From Haliclystus octoradiatus (lineage: Eukaryota > Cnidaria > Staurozoa > Stauromedusae > Haliclystidae), in the NCBI GenBank assembly GCA_916610825.1, contig OU744449.1, positions 1,240,001 through 1,304,000 on the forward strand: DNA of 64,000 nucleotides, read 5' to 3'. Within the stretch, counting starts at the first letter, position 1; each line of letters begins with the position of its first letter. Shown piece after piece: positions 1-11,500 of this stretch. The notes under the pieces are model-generated. The model did no database searches. It saw only the letters and a list, made by a program, of their open reading frames with translations, and was not told the DNA's origin. A program made the translations under genes and the position numbers.

Positions 1-177
1 CAGTTTGTGAATTTTTTTGCGGGTTCATGAACAGTCGCAAAGAGTTAATACGCATTTTAAGAAGTGGTTTATGAACTGGTTCAGTGAATGCGAAATTGCA
101 TGAAAGTTCATGAACAGTTCATGAACATTTGGGTAATTTCAAATTCATGAAATCATGAACTATTTTCACAGGGGAAG

Positions 178-319
178 ATATATTGACCACTATATGCAGA
201 TAACCTTTATATAGAGGGTTCAATCAATAGACAATGCTATTTTAGACATTGCAATATATAGTGACCACTATAGGCAGGTGGCCGCTGTATAGAAGTGACC
301 ACTCTACCAGGTTTGACTG
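178..319. mobile_element. TA-flanked MITE, family 1, 5'-truncated copy
   Basis: This is one of about ten copies of a MITE whose complete versions run from CAGTCAAACCTG to a CACTG or GACTG terminus between TA dinucleotides. The inside carries repeated phrases such as GACCACTATAG and GGTGGCC. TA target duplications suggest the Tc1/mariner/pogo group. Here only the right terminus is intact. No coding capacity. Confidence 0.7.
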
Positions 320-689
320 TGTTGTTGTCCCTTGCGAATCAATGTTTGTTAAGAACATAATGAAATAATGAACATGTTTCATGAACATTTTCATTCAAAC
401 TGTTTGTAAATTGATTAGGAAAACTTCACATCTTCACATTACCCTATTGAAGATTTCAAAGTAATTATGTGCTTTTTCAGTAGCATTAGTCTTTTGCAGT
501 ACCTTGAAATGTCATAATGTTATGTTCACGTGGCCTTATAATATATACAGGGCTGCATTATTTATAGGAAAATACAAATTAGAACATTGATGTTGTGAAT
601 GAATTGCGGTTTGTATAACGGCTATTGAGTAGCCAAGCTGTGTAGACTATATTATAAGCCTACAGACTTCCATAGGAGGAGGAGACAAG

Positions 690-905
690 GAGGATTAGCT
701 CAGATGGCAGACAACCAAACTTCATATCAGATCATATCTGATCGACTGTGGCTCAAATCCCCCGAAGGTTGACTTTATCTGAAACATCAAATGAGTACCA
801 TCTGAGGATGGCAGATGGAATGGTCCAGAGGGAATTGCATTGTAGGCTAGGTAGCTGCGGCGCATCGTTGCGTATTGACAATCGATACCTGTCTGCCATG
901 AAATC
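690..905 (+). mobile_element. tRNA-derived SINE, family 1
   Basis: The head carries a polymerase III A box (TTAGCTCAGATGG, 695-707) and a B-box-like GGCTCAAATCCC (750-761), followed by a roughly 140-bp tail. A second copy at 27590-27785 aligns over the whole length, and a degenerate one lies near 52055-52190. The tRNA-like head does not fold into a complete cloverleaf, so I call it a SINE and not a tRNA gene. The 62-codon ORF inside is incidental. Confidence 0.75.
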
Positions 906-1289
906 TGTTGAAATTGATCTGCAATGTCGCGGCTGAGATCAACAAAGAGCGTTTAAAATCATTGCTCTCAGCGAAAAGACCCACTTATCTAGAAATAGAG
1001 GAGTGGTACGGGTGCCTTCGGTACGGCGACACCGTCTACATTACTTTACTCTACTTACGTAGGTGTTAAAATAGTCCAAACTGTTACTTACTGGTTATCA
1101 TTCAATCGGTAACCGTTTTCAATTGAAAATATTTGCTTCACACTGTACACGCTAGCCCTTAAATGTGAAAAAATTCAATAATTATGATGTATACTGTTGA
1201 TGGTGTTGGGAACTACATGCAAAAATAGATCTGAGAAAAATCTCTAGTTCAACTCTAGTTCAACTAATATTTTTAATGAATTCTTGGTC

Positions 1290-1412
1290 AAACATCAACA
1301 AAAATTTCAGAAGAAAATTGATATTTTAACGATTTATTGGTCAAACATTGACAAAACAATTCAGTGATAATGTTGAAATGCCTCTAGGATTCCAGAAGGC
1401 TGAACCTTTTGT
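1290..1412. repeat. Dispersed repeat family B fragment
   Basis: The sequence contains ATTTATTGGTCAAACAT and CTCTAGGATTCCAGAAGGC. These phrases recur at 8589-8756, 17940-18050, 27788-27954, 35973-36249, 36640-36782 and 63113-63287. More complete copies have inverted ends resembling GTCTGACAAAAGT, so the family is probably a non-autonomous DNA transposon. This copy is partial. Confidence 0.55.
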
Positions 1413-2016
1413 CAGGACCTGATTATGTACGTAAGACGTTATTGTCATGCCATTTTGCATAGTAGGGTGCTCTTCAAAGAGATCACAGGGTTGGCGCCCA
1501 CAGAATATGCACCCCCAGTTAGTTTCTGGCAAAAATTTTGGCAGGCAGCTCAAGGAATTTGAAATGTTATCTCGGAGGTGGCTGCCAGATTGGAAATATT
1601 GCAATTTGCGTGCTTGAGAGGAAATTTGGTTGAAATCCTGCGTAGGAAAAGCTCTGCACCTGAGATCTCAAGGTCGCACAACAAAATTTACAGTCTTAGG
1701 CGGCTGTCCCGTACTTTGCAAACCGGTTGGAGGTATGTATGCTTACCGTACCACTGTACGCAATATATCGATGCAATCCAAATCGATCTATTCTTTTTAC
1801 TAATGTCCAATCTTGCTAATTAATATCCCGATATAATTTAACTTATTTCTAGTTTCGATTGTTCTCCATATAAATTATTTCCTTACTAGGCCTTATATTC
1901 TGCCTTGTTTGAATACTGCAATTTTCCTCTTTGACTCTTTTTATGTTCCACTATACATTTTCACAAGAGAAGATCCTTGTCCTGATCAAATATTGCATTA
2001 TTAACAAAAATGTTCA

Positions 2017-2175
<159 letters not shown>

Positions 2176-2322
2176 TCACTATTCAATTACACCTTTCTTG
2201 CAAATTCAAGAACGATATTTTTCGATAAGACAATCTTGAATCATTATTGTATTTTGTTTGAAACTGTTAAATTTTCTGTTTGCTGCAAGTGCAAGCTGAA
2301 AAGTGAAATGGAGCATCACTGG

Positions 2323-2373
2323 GAATATTCTCTAGGGAGCTATGGATAAAATCGAGGCTATTCCAGAAGGTTC
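2323..2373 (+). promoter_or_regulatory. Heat-shock elements upstream of CCT5
   Basis: TTCCAGAAGGTTC at 2361-2373 is a perfect three-pentamer heat-shock element (nTTCnnGAAnnTTCn). A second two-pentamer unit, GAATATTC, lies at 2323-2330. Both sit 150-200 bp before the CCT5 start codon. HSF1 is known to activate TRiC/CCT subunit genes in other animals. That these sites act here is inference. Confidence 0.6.
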
Positions 2374-2521
2374 CTTCGGGCGGGAAATGTGTTTTCTTCA
2401 AGCAGATAACAGAATCATGGGCCATCTGATTTTTGTGTAGAGGAATCCACTCGAAGTCAAAACATCATAACCAATAGAGCTTTTTAATACTCTGTGAATC
2501 CTTTTTCAAGGATCATTCACC

Positions 2522-5500
2522 ATGGCTCAACCACAATTACTCGGATTTGATGAATTTGGACGTCCAATTGTTGTTTTGAAAGATCAAGACCTCCAGACCA
2601 GAGTAACTGGTCTACAAGCTATAAAGGTGTGTTTTACGAAGGAAATACATGATGTATAATCGGTGACTGCATCTTTGACATGTAATGCATGTGAACTGAA
2701 ATGTAAAATTATTTATGTTGTTTGCAGTCTCACATTCTTGCTGGAAAGACTGTGGCAAAAACTCTGCGAACATCACTCGGCCCAAGAGGTTAGTTGAAGA
2801 CGAGGATTCATGGAATATTCTGGGTGAATTGTCCCTATTTCCCCGATTTAATTTGTAATTGTAGCTACTCTGAAGGTTGACTGAAGCATTTGCGTGCTAC
2901 TCGACATTTGAATTTGTGGATTGTGGACATCAGATATATCATAGTCAAGTCTGATTCTCAGTTAAAGTCTGCTTAAATCTGTCTAGCTAGACGGCCTAGG
3001 CATATTTATCTCTTGATAATTTTATTTTTGTGATCTCAAAAACCATTGAATAAAAACTACGCCACGGCTATTTGACCGTCCTGCCGGTCAAATAGCTGTA
3101 TAGGGCTATTTGACCGTCCAGTTATACGCATGCGCAGTAGGTCATATTAAATTATCTGATTGTTGATGTTGACCAATCAGAAGTCAATTGAGTTTCATAT
3201 CCGGAACAAATTTACAGACTGGACGGTCAAATAGCTCTGTGAACTATTTGACCGTCCAACGAAATCAACATGGTTTTTACTGTCATTTATCTGATGTAAA
3301 GGCTGGACGGTCAAATAGATCCATGAACTATTTGACCGTCCAACGAAATCAACATGGTTTTTACTGTTATTTATCTGATGTAAAGGCTGGACGGTCAAAT
3401 AGCTCTGTGAACTATTTGACCGTCCAACGAAATCAACATGGTTTTTACTGTTATTTATCTGATGTAAAGACTGGACGGTCAAATAGATCCATGAAATATG
3501 TGACCGTCCAACGAAATTAGCAGGAGTTTTTACTGTTTTATCTGATTTATTGGCTGGTCGGTCAAATAGTTCACAGAGCTATTCAGTTCACAGAGTGGCA
3601 GAGTCTAGCGAAATTAACATGGGTTTTTACAGTTCCGTATCTGAATTACAGGCTGGATGGTCAGGCATGCAAAATGACAAGTACCAGTAATGGTATAGCT
3701 ATTAAGGTAGTTACAGGTATAGCTATGTTACAAACATGAATCGACTCTCGCCACTTACATTTCAATAGGTAAAATGGACCTAGGATAAGTGACTGGTCAC
3801 TATAACAGGTCACATGATATGATGCCAAAACTGGATTTGATGATCAATATTGATGACTGCTTATATCATAATTTCACGTAGTCAAATTTCCCTGGTAGAG
3901 GTATTGCATTCAATTCCTTATCCCATTCAGTAAATATTGCATGAGGAGACTGAAGAGTGAAGTAGTATTTTACTGTGTAGCTGTATACTGTTCCCAGAAG
4001 GTGCATTATTTTCTCCATATTTATTATCATCTAAATTCATGCCAAATCAAAATATATTTTGTAAGTATAAATTGCAGTTAGTAGTAGTATTACACAGAAA
4101 TTGACACAGGAAATAGTAAGCATACACAATTCTATAAACACGCCTGTCTCAGGAAAAACATGGTAATGAATGTTTACATACAAGAAGACAAGAAGAAGCA
4201 AATACAATGTATCAGTGTAGACTCGCAGGAGCTTGCAATAATTACATTACAAGGATATAGAATTTCAAAACCAAATAACGGACCCTAAAATAAATGTTTT
4301 TAATCCATCGAGAGTTTCGATTTAGTTATTGTTGCTCAGAATTGATAAAAAATCAGTATATCAATGTAGTATCTATCTGTAAACCCATATACCGTATATT
4401 ACCTGTTGTGTAGTGATATTGGAATTTTTTTATCAACATGACTATGCTATATTGATATTAAAGCTTTACCCATCGCAGCATTCTCAAATTGATATTAAGA
4501 TATTCGGGTAAGCAAAAGCCTATCATTTTCTATCATCTGACCACTTGATGGGTATTTGCACTTCTTCAGAATATCTACTATATAGGCGTCACAAAATGTA
4601 AATCAAGTTAAAAGTGGAAAACTATGAATTCTGAATAAGAATTAAAGATTCTGAATAAGAATTAAAGCTTTGACAGACTAATGGGGGAAATGATGTTGAT
4701 AGTGAACAAATGATATGTGACTTAGTGAGAAATACTGTAAATACATAATTTTATATTAGCAACTGTATGCATATCTCACATTTATGTTTAATTAGATATC
4801 TGAAAAGTCAAATAAATGATGCAGGCAGAGTCAAATTACTTTTGTTTGCAAGCTAGGCAGGAGGTTTTCAAATAGTTTCTGAGAAAAGTTGTAATGAGTA
4901 CAGTGCACAGAAGTAGAAATTATTGTTTCCTCAAGTCAAAAGGTTGGATTATGATTTATGATATTTTATCTTAGGCTATGCATGATCAGATGCTCATTTC
5001 CCCAGGCATCTGTATCAGAAAAGGTGATTGTTTTGATTGCAAGCTAGGATGCATGAGCTGCATAATAAATAGGAATATCAGCAGTGTTCTTTTTTCACAA
5101 CCCTACAATGAAAAATTAAATAACATTTTCTAAATATTCTTCTGTCAGTAATAATAAACAAATCCTCAAAAATACAAATGGCTGGTATGCAAGATAAGGT
5201 CACTAAATTTTGAAATATTGAAGAAAATGAGTACAACATGCATTCCATGAATCCACACACAACATAGACATGATAACTAAGGATTAAACAGATATTTTAT
5301 CATGCACTTTAGTATAACAAAGGTTTAGTATCACACTATGTGATAATTCCAATGACTGTATGACGCAATTAAGAGTCAAGAGCTTGGTACTGCATGAGTG
5401 CATGTCATATGGTGTATAGCCTTTCAAACTATCATCCCTATATACCCTGTCCAGTGTCCAGCATCATATCGAAATTATCTTATATACATTTCATTCTAAA

Positions 5501-8500
5501 ATCAAATCGTCCTATAGTGCCAACAAACACCACTGCTGGTCTGGTTCTGACAGTGCATCAAAATGAAGAGCAACCACTAGGATAAGGATTATGTATGTAG
5601 TTGTAGATAAAATAGAATTAATAGCCCATGGTCATTGCTCACATCTAAGCCTGGTCTACATTTCACTTTTAATTCCACATCGTGGTCTACAGGCTACAGC
5701 CACAAAACACAAGGCAAACATTGCAAGGTAGGCTACACAACTTGCAATAGCTTATCAAATATCAATATTATATAATTTACATAGACTGATATGGAATAAA
5801 ACTTACCGGGAACTTTTAACATTGCCTGGTTAGTGCTGAAAACTTGAAAAGCTTACTTTGAAGTGCTCAATATATTGCAGCCATCATAGCATCATAGCTA
5901 GCATTTAAAAAACAAATTCCGCTGATGGCGAATCACGTTTTCCAATCGATGTTATCCCGATAAGCTCGTCTTTTCCGTTTATAGAGCAATCAAATTATAT
6001 TTCTGCGGTAGACGGTATCATCCTCAACATATAACGTAATAATATAGCTACATCCCTTAAATCCCATATCAAATCATGCTCCAAATGGACAGAAATTATC
6101 ACTAGACTTGCAGATGAACCCAAATGATCATAAGTTTTCTTTTCTCATGTGAGTAAAATCAGCTACTGCGCAAGCGTGAGCGATCCATAATGGCTTCCAG
6201 CTGACGTCACTGGACGGTCAAATAGACACTTCGTAAAAACTATGTATGTAAAAATGACAATTGCATGATGCCCATGAAACTAACTTAAACTATGGGCCTA
6301 CTAAATTTCACAGGTTTCTACTTTCGTTCATATTTTGGTCAAATTTATCTAATCTTCAGACTTCATACACTAAACTGAAGACAGTTGATTGTGTGCGTCT
6401 TCCATCTCGCAAAACAAGAATTTGAATATTGTCTATTTTATCTGACATTGAACTATTTCTCATGCAGTTTATTTACCTTTTTCCAACTACTCCGTAGATC
6501 AGCTAAAATGTAGCAGTATCGCTTTCAATTACAAAAGCTTGACAATATCATCAATATGTGTCATTCTTGTTACATGTTGTCTTGCATCATGATCATCATC
6601 GTTCTGGTTACCGGCTAAGGACAAGATCTATGCTAAACCAACTATCAGCTTAAACAAGTACCAGACTCGAAAGATTGTCTCTTGAATAAAATTATGCTGC
6701 ACATTCTGTAAACATATATGTATGCACGTATCATTTGGATTTGATGATCCAATATCTCTGATTGTAGTTTTACCATAGCAGAAAGTATAATTGTCAAATA
6801 AAATAATAGCTCAAGGTTTGTTTGAGAAACCATAGGGTCTGTGAAGGATTCATGCCCAGCGAAAATAACACCTGAATAGATGATCAACACTGATAAAACA
6901 CTTTCACAAACTATTGATTGTCATCTCTCCTCAAAGCTAAGCTAGCTGTCAAGCTTGCTGCCGCCATAATGAACTGAATAGGATAAAGAAATGCATACAA
7001 TTTTCTACAACTCAGTGGAATTTGTTTGGTGGAACATCATCCATGACACATTAGCTCACAAACCCTGTTTTCAAAAGAACGTCTAGGCTAGTACTCAGGC
7101 TAGTCAAGCCATTACATAATTCTTAAGTTATTTATGTTGCTTTATGCAGGACTTGACAAAATCCTTGTCAGCCCAGATGGCGAAGTAACAATTACAAATG
7201 ATGGCGCCACTATATTAGATATGATGGACGTGCAACATGAAATAGCCAAATTGATGGTTCAGTTATCCAAATCACAAGATGATGAAATTGGTGATGGTAC
7301 AACTGGTGTTGTTGTCCTAGCTGGTGCACTCTTAGAACAAGCTGAACAACTTATAGAAAGAGGAATTCACCCAATCCGAGTTGCTGATGGTTATGAAAAA
7401 GCTGCTCAGATTGCAATAAAACAATTAGATCAAATTAGTGAATTATTTCCTGTTGATAAGGAAAGCAAGGAACCACTTATACAAACTGCAATGACCACGT
7501 TAGGATCAAAAATGTGAGTACTATAACTATAGATTATGTAAACTTGAAACTTAAAAGGTAGTGGTAGGCTAAATATAGAAAATTGCTTTACAAGAACGTG
7601 CTATACCTCATTCACCTAATATTTTGCAACACAAATCACATACGTTATCCAGAATTACATAACAAGTTAAGGTGTATATATCGCCTTTCGGGACACCAAC
7701 TTGTTTTCTATCAGTACATGTCATTGTTGCGTTTTTGGATAGCGCGACTCTTCCCCCTTCAAAATTATTGGACATGGTATTTTGGAGATTCTCGAGTCCC
7801 ACTTTTTGAAACCAAAAATGGAAGAGAATCATTTACAACCTTGATTTTCTGCCAAATACCATACCATATAACCATATATCTTATACGTCCCTTGGGTGCA
7901 ACCATAATCATTAGGATTCAATAATCACATAATCCCCTGTTGTAGTTTTACCATAGCAGAAAAATATTTTATGTATTATTCTAACATGCATAGATCAGGA
8001 TTCCTTGGTGTTGGTCCTTCTGGTTACTCACTAAGGCCAAGGTCTATGCTAAACCAATTATCAGCTTAAAACGAGTACAGGAGATCTTTCAATATCTTCT
8101 GGACACAATAAGGTGACACAAATATTTTGCTATTCATGTTTTGTAGTGGTGATATAGCTATAAGTCATTGGAGGCCTGTCTTCAATTAATTTATTTTCCT
8201 TGCATTGACATGATTTAACTTGAATAGAATATCGACATTTTCATGGTTTGTGGGACATTTATGTACAGTCAAACCTGTTATAATGGTCACTCTTGCAATG
8301 TCTATGATAGTATTTTATATTGAATCAAACCTGTATATAAAGTCCACCTATCTATAATGGTCAATTTATCTACCTCTTGTAGCTGGCCGTTATATACAGG
8401 TTTCACTGTAACAGTTCCATTTCAAAGTATGAATTATGTGCGATCTTGAAATTTACTGTCTGAAGATATAGATCTGAAGTTATTACGCTGAGCGTAAGCT

Positions 8501-11500
8501 ACATGGTTCGGCCTCAACTTTGTCTCATATCTTGTATTAAGCTCTATTCTGAAAGAAATTTCACTCCTACATACATTCATGCACAGGGTCCGGCAAAATG
8601 GATCCTAGGATTCTAAATCCCGGAAGGCTAGATGAAAGTTAAAAGTAAATTGAGAATTTTCTTATTTATATTTCAAACCTCATGCAAATAAAAACAGAAA
8701 GAAAGTTAAACATATTCTAGGATTCCGGAAGGCTAAACATTTGTCAGACACTGTTTACGTGTATGATCAGAGGTCACACTCAAATTAGTTTTGATTAATT
8801 TATTTTAAATAAAATCCATTTTATTATATAGTGTCAATAAGTGCCAGCGTCAATTGGCTGAAATTGCTGTCGATGCAGTCTTGTCAGTTGCTGATCTTGA
8901 ACGAAGAGATGTTGATTTTGAACTTATAAAAATGCAAACTAAAGAAGGTGGACAAGTTGAAGATACAATGTTAATCAAAGGTGTCATTGTGGACAAAGAC
9001 ATGAGTCACCCTCAGATGCCAAAGGTGAGACTTAAATTTGATTGCCAATGAACTGTAATGCTTGCAATATGTTTGTTACATGGTTTCTGTAATGTCTTGC
9101 TAACGAACAACTTAATCATTTAGGCCAGATTCTGAGTTGCCACCATGTCACAGCTGAGAATCACAGAAAAGTAATTGTAATAGCTACCATGCATAGATCA
9201 GGATTCCTTAGTGTTGGTCCTTCTGGTTACTCACTAAGGCCAAGGTCTATGCTAAACCAATTATCAGCTTAAAACGAGTACAGGAGATTGTTCATTATTT
9301 TCTGGACACAATAAGGTGATACATATATAATATTTTCTTATATAGTTGAAGGTGAGCTATGTGACTGCGTTCTTTACAGTGTAACCCTATTATGGATTGG
9401 AGATATATATGTTGTAGTTTGGCTTTTCACAAATATATCTGCTACCTACTTTTGCCTTTCATGTCATCATTTTCAAAATTTTTGCAATATTATTTTCTTA
9501 ACAGGTTTTAAAAAATGCCAAACTAGCAATATTAACATGTCCATTTGAACCACCAAAACCCAAAACAAAACACAAACTTGATGTTACCTCAGTTGAGGAT
9601 TACAAGAAATTAAAACAGTATGAAACAGAAAAATTTACTGAAATGGTCAAACAAGTGAAAGATACCGGCGCAACACTTGCAATTTGCCAATGGGGCTTTG
9701 ATGACGAAGCCAACCATTTACTTCTTCAAAATGAATTGCCAGCTGTACGATGGGTTGGAGGTCCAGAAATCGAGGTTTGTTAAAGGGACAACATTAACAG
9801 GGGCTCGCTGCGAGCTTAATTTTATATAACGCTTAGCATAATTCTACATTGACATTGTTGTATTCCTATATATTAGACTATATTATTACAATGCCAATAT
9901 CTTAGCTATATAACAATATAGTCTAATATATAGGAATACAACATAGAAGGATTTTGATCATTACTGCAGGTGACTGATATATACAGTGGCTGTTTAATAG
10001 AGGTCATTGTTAGACCTAATTTGATTGGTATATAAAAATAGTAGTCTATTTTCATTCTTGTTTTTTTTTTTAAAAAAACATTTACTGCATTTACATTTTA
10101 AAGCACTGAAAAAAGATTCCAAGAAATGTAACTGTATGACAAAATGTTATCCCATTTCAAGATTATTATTTGTTTCGCTATATTATTATTATGCATAGAT
10201 CAGGATTCCTTAGTGTTGGTCCTTCTGGTTACTCACTAAGGCCAAGGTCTATGCTAAATCAATTATCAGCTTAAAACGAGTACAGGAGATCTTTCAATAT
10301 CTTTTGGACACAATAAGGTGATACATTTATAAAGGCTTTTCACAAACTCCAAATCATGTAATACCCTGCAATTTATATGCTTCTCATACATTTTTATGCT
10401 GTGATGGCACAGTATTTGGCTCGAAGGATGTTAGTCTGCTTAAAATTCCTGATCAATAGCCTAGTCTTGGCTTGATCCAAACTGCAAACGAGATCTATTT
10501 TCTGGTGACGGACGGAATAAATTTGCAATTAATATTCCAGGGCAATCAAATCCCGGTAAAAGCAGAATGGGAATTTGTTGTAATTAATGAATGCAGAATG
10601 GCAATTGAGATTAATGTTGAAATATTTTTGTTGTTTAGCTCATTGCAATTGCGACTGGTGGTAGAATTGTTCCCCGCTTCTCGGAATTGACAACTGAAAA
10701 ACTTGGCTCTGCTGGCATCGTGCGAGAGTTGACGTTCGGTACCACTAAAGATAGAATGCTTGTCATAGAAGACTGTAAAAATACCAGAGCTGTGACTATT
10801 TTCATTCGTGGTGGTAACAAAATGGTATGCTATCATTATTATGTTTAAAATTATATTTATTAGCTTGATCTGATACATGTTTTGTCCCTACCAAGGTACT
10901 CATTAGAGACCTTTTTGATGGTGTAGATTGTCAGGTATCAAAGTATGTTGTTTACCGGTAATATTATCTCAATCTTTTGAATTTTTCTATCGGCTTGTAG
11001 ATTGTACAAGAGGCCAAACGCAGTATACATGACGCCCTTTGTGTGATTAGAAATCTTGTAAGAGATGGTCGCATAGTTTACGGAGGTGGTGCTGCTGAAA
11101 TTGCATGCTCATTGGCTGTCAGTGCTGAAGCAGACCAGGTATATATCTATGTTGACATAATATGGAGGATGAGAATAATATGTCAAGTGTTTGATAAAAT
11201 AGGGGGGCAGGACTGCGAGTCCTGGAAGATTGATTTCCAGGAGAATTTGTAATGCACACTATGTCTTGAAAATAAATCACTATCTTAATACTCCATGTAC
11301 ACCTATATATACATACGTACTCTCCAGCGTAGTCATCGCCAACTTTATAAATATACATGGCCATTATCAATTAGTTTAATTTAATTCATTAAGATGTTGA
11401 TGTGCATCCTGTTCATATATTGTACATCACAATGATTAATCATTACATGTCTTGATATCTTCTTTCTTCTTTGAGAAACATAAATGATAATTTTGCACAT

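Noticed and set aside
690-761. Possible tRNA gene
   Set aside because: A and B boxes are present but the arms do not form a cloverleaf, and a second copy with the same non-tRNA tail exists, so it is a SINE.
748-936. 62-codon ORF
   Set aside because: It lies inside the tRNA-derived SINE at 690-905 and is not shared as a frame by the other copy.
3219-3500. CRISPR-like regular repeats
   Set aside because: The whole 84-bp unit repeats with no unique spacers, and this is animal nuclear DNA.
3188-3520. 110-codon plus-strand and 95-codon minus-strand ORFs
   Set aside because: The 84-bp repeat length is a multiple of three and the unit is palindromic, so both strands stay open by chance.
11139-11260. 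Further snoRNA in CCT5 intron 7
   Set aside because: Two clean hairpins exist (TTGACATA/TATGTCAA and CCTGGAA/TTCCAGG), but there are no pockets and no ACA at the right distance, and no similarity to the other elements.
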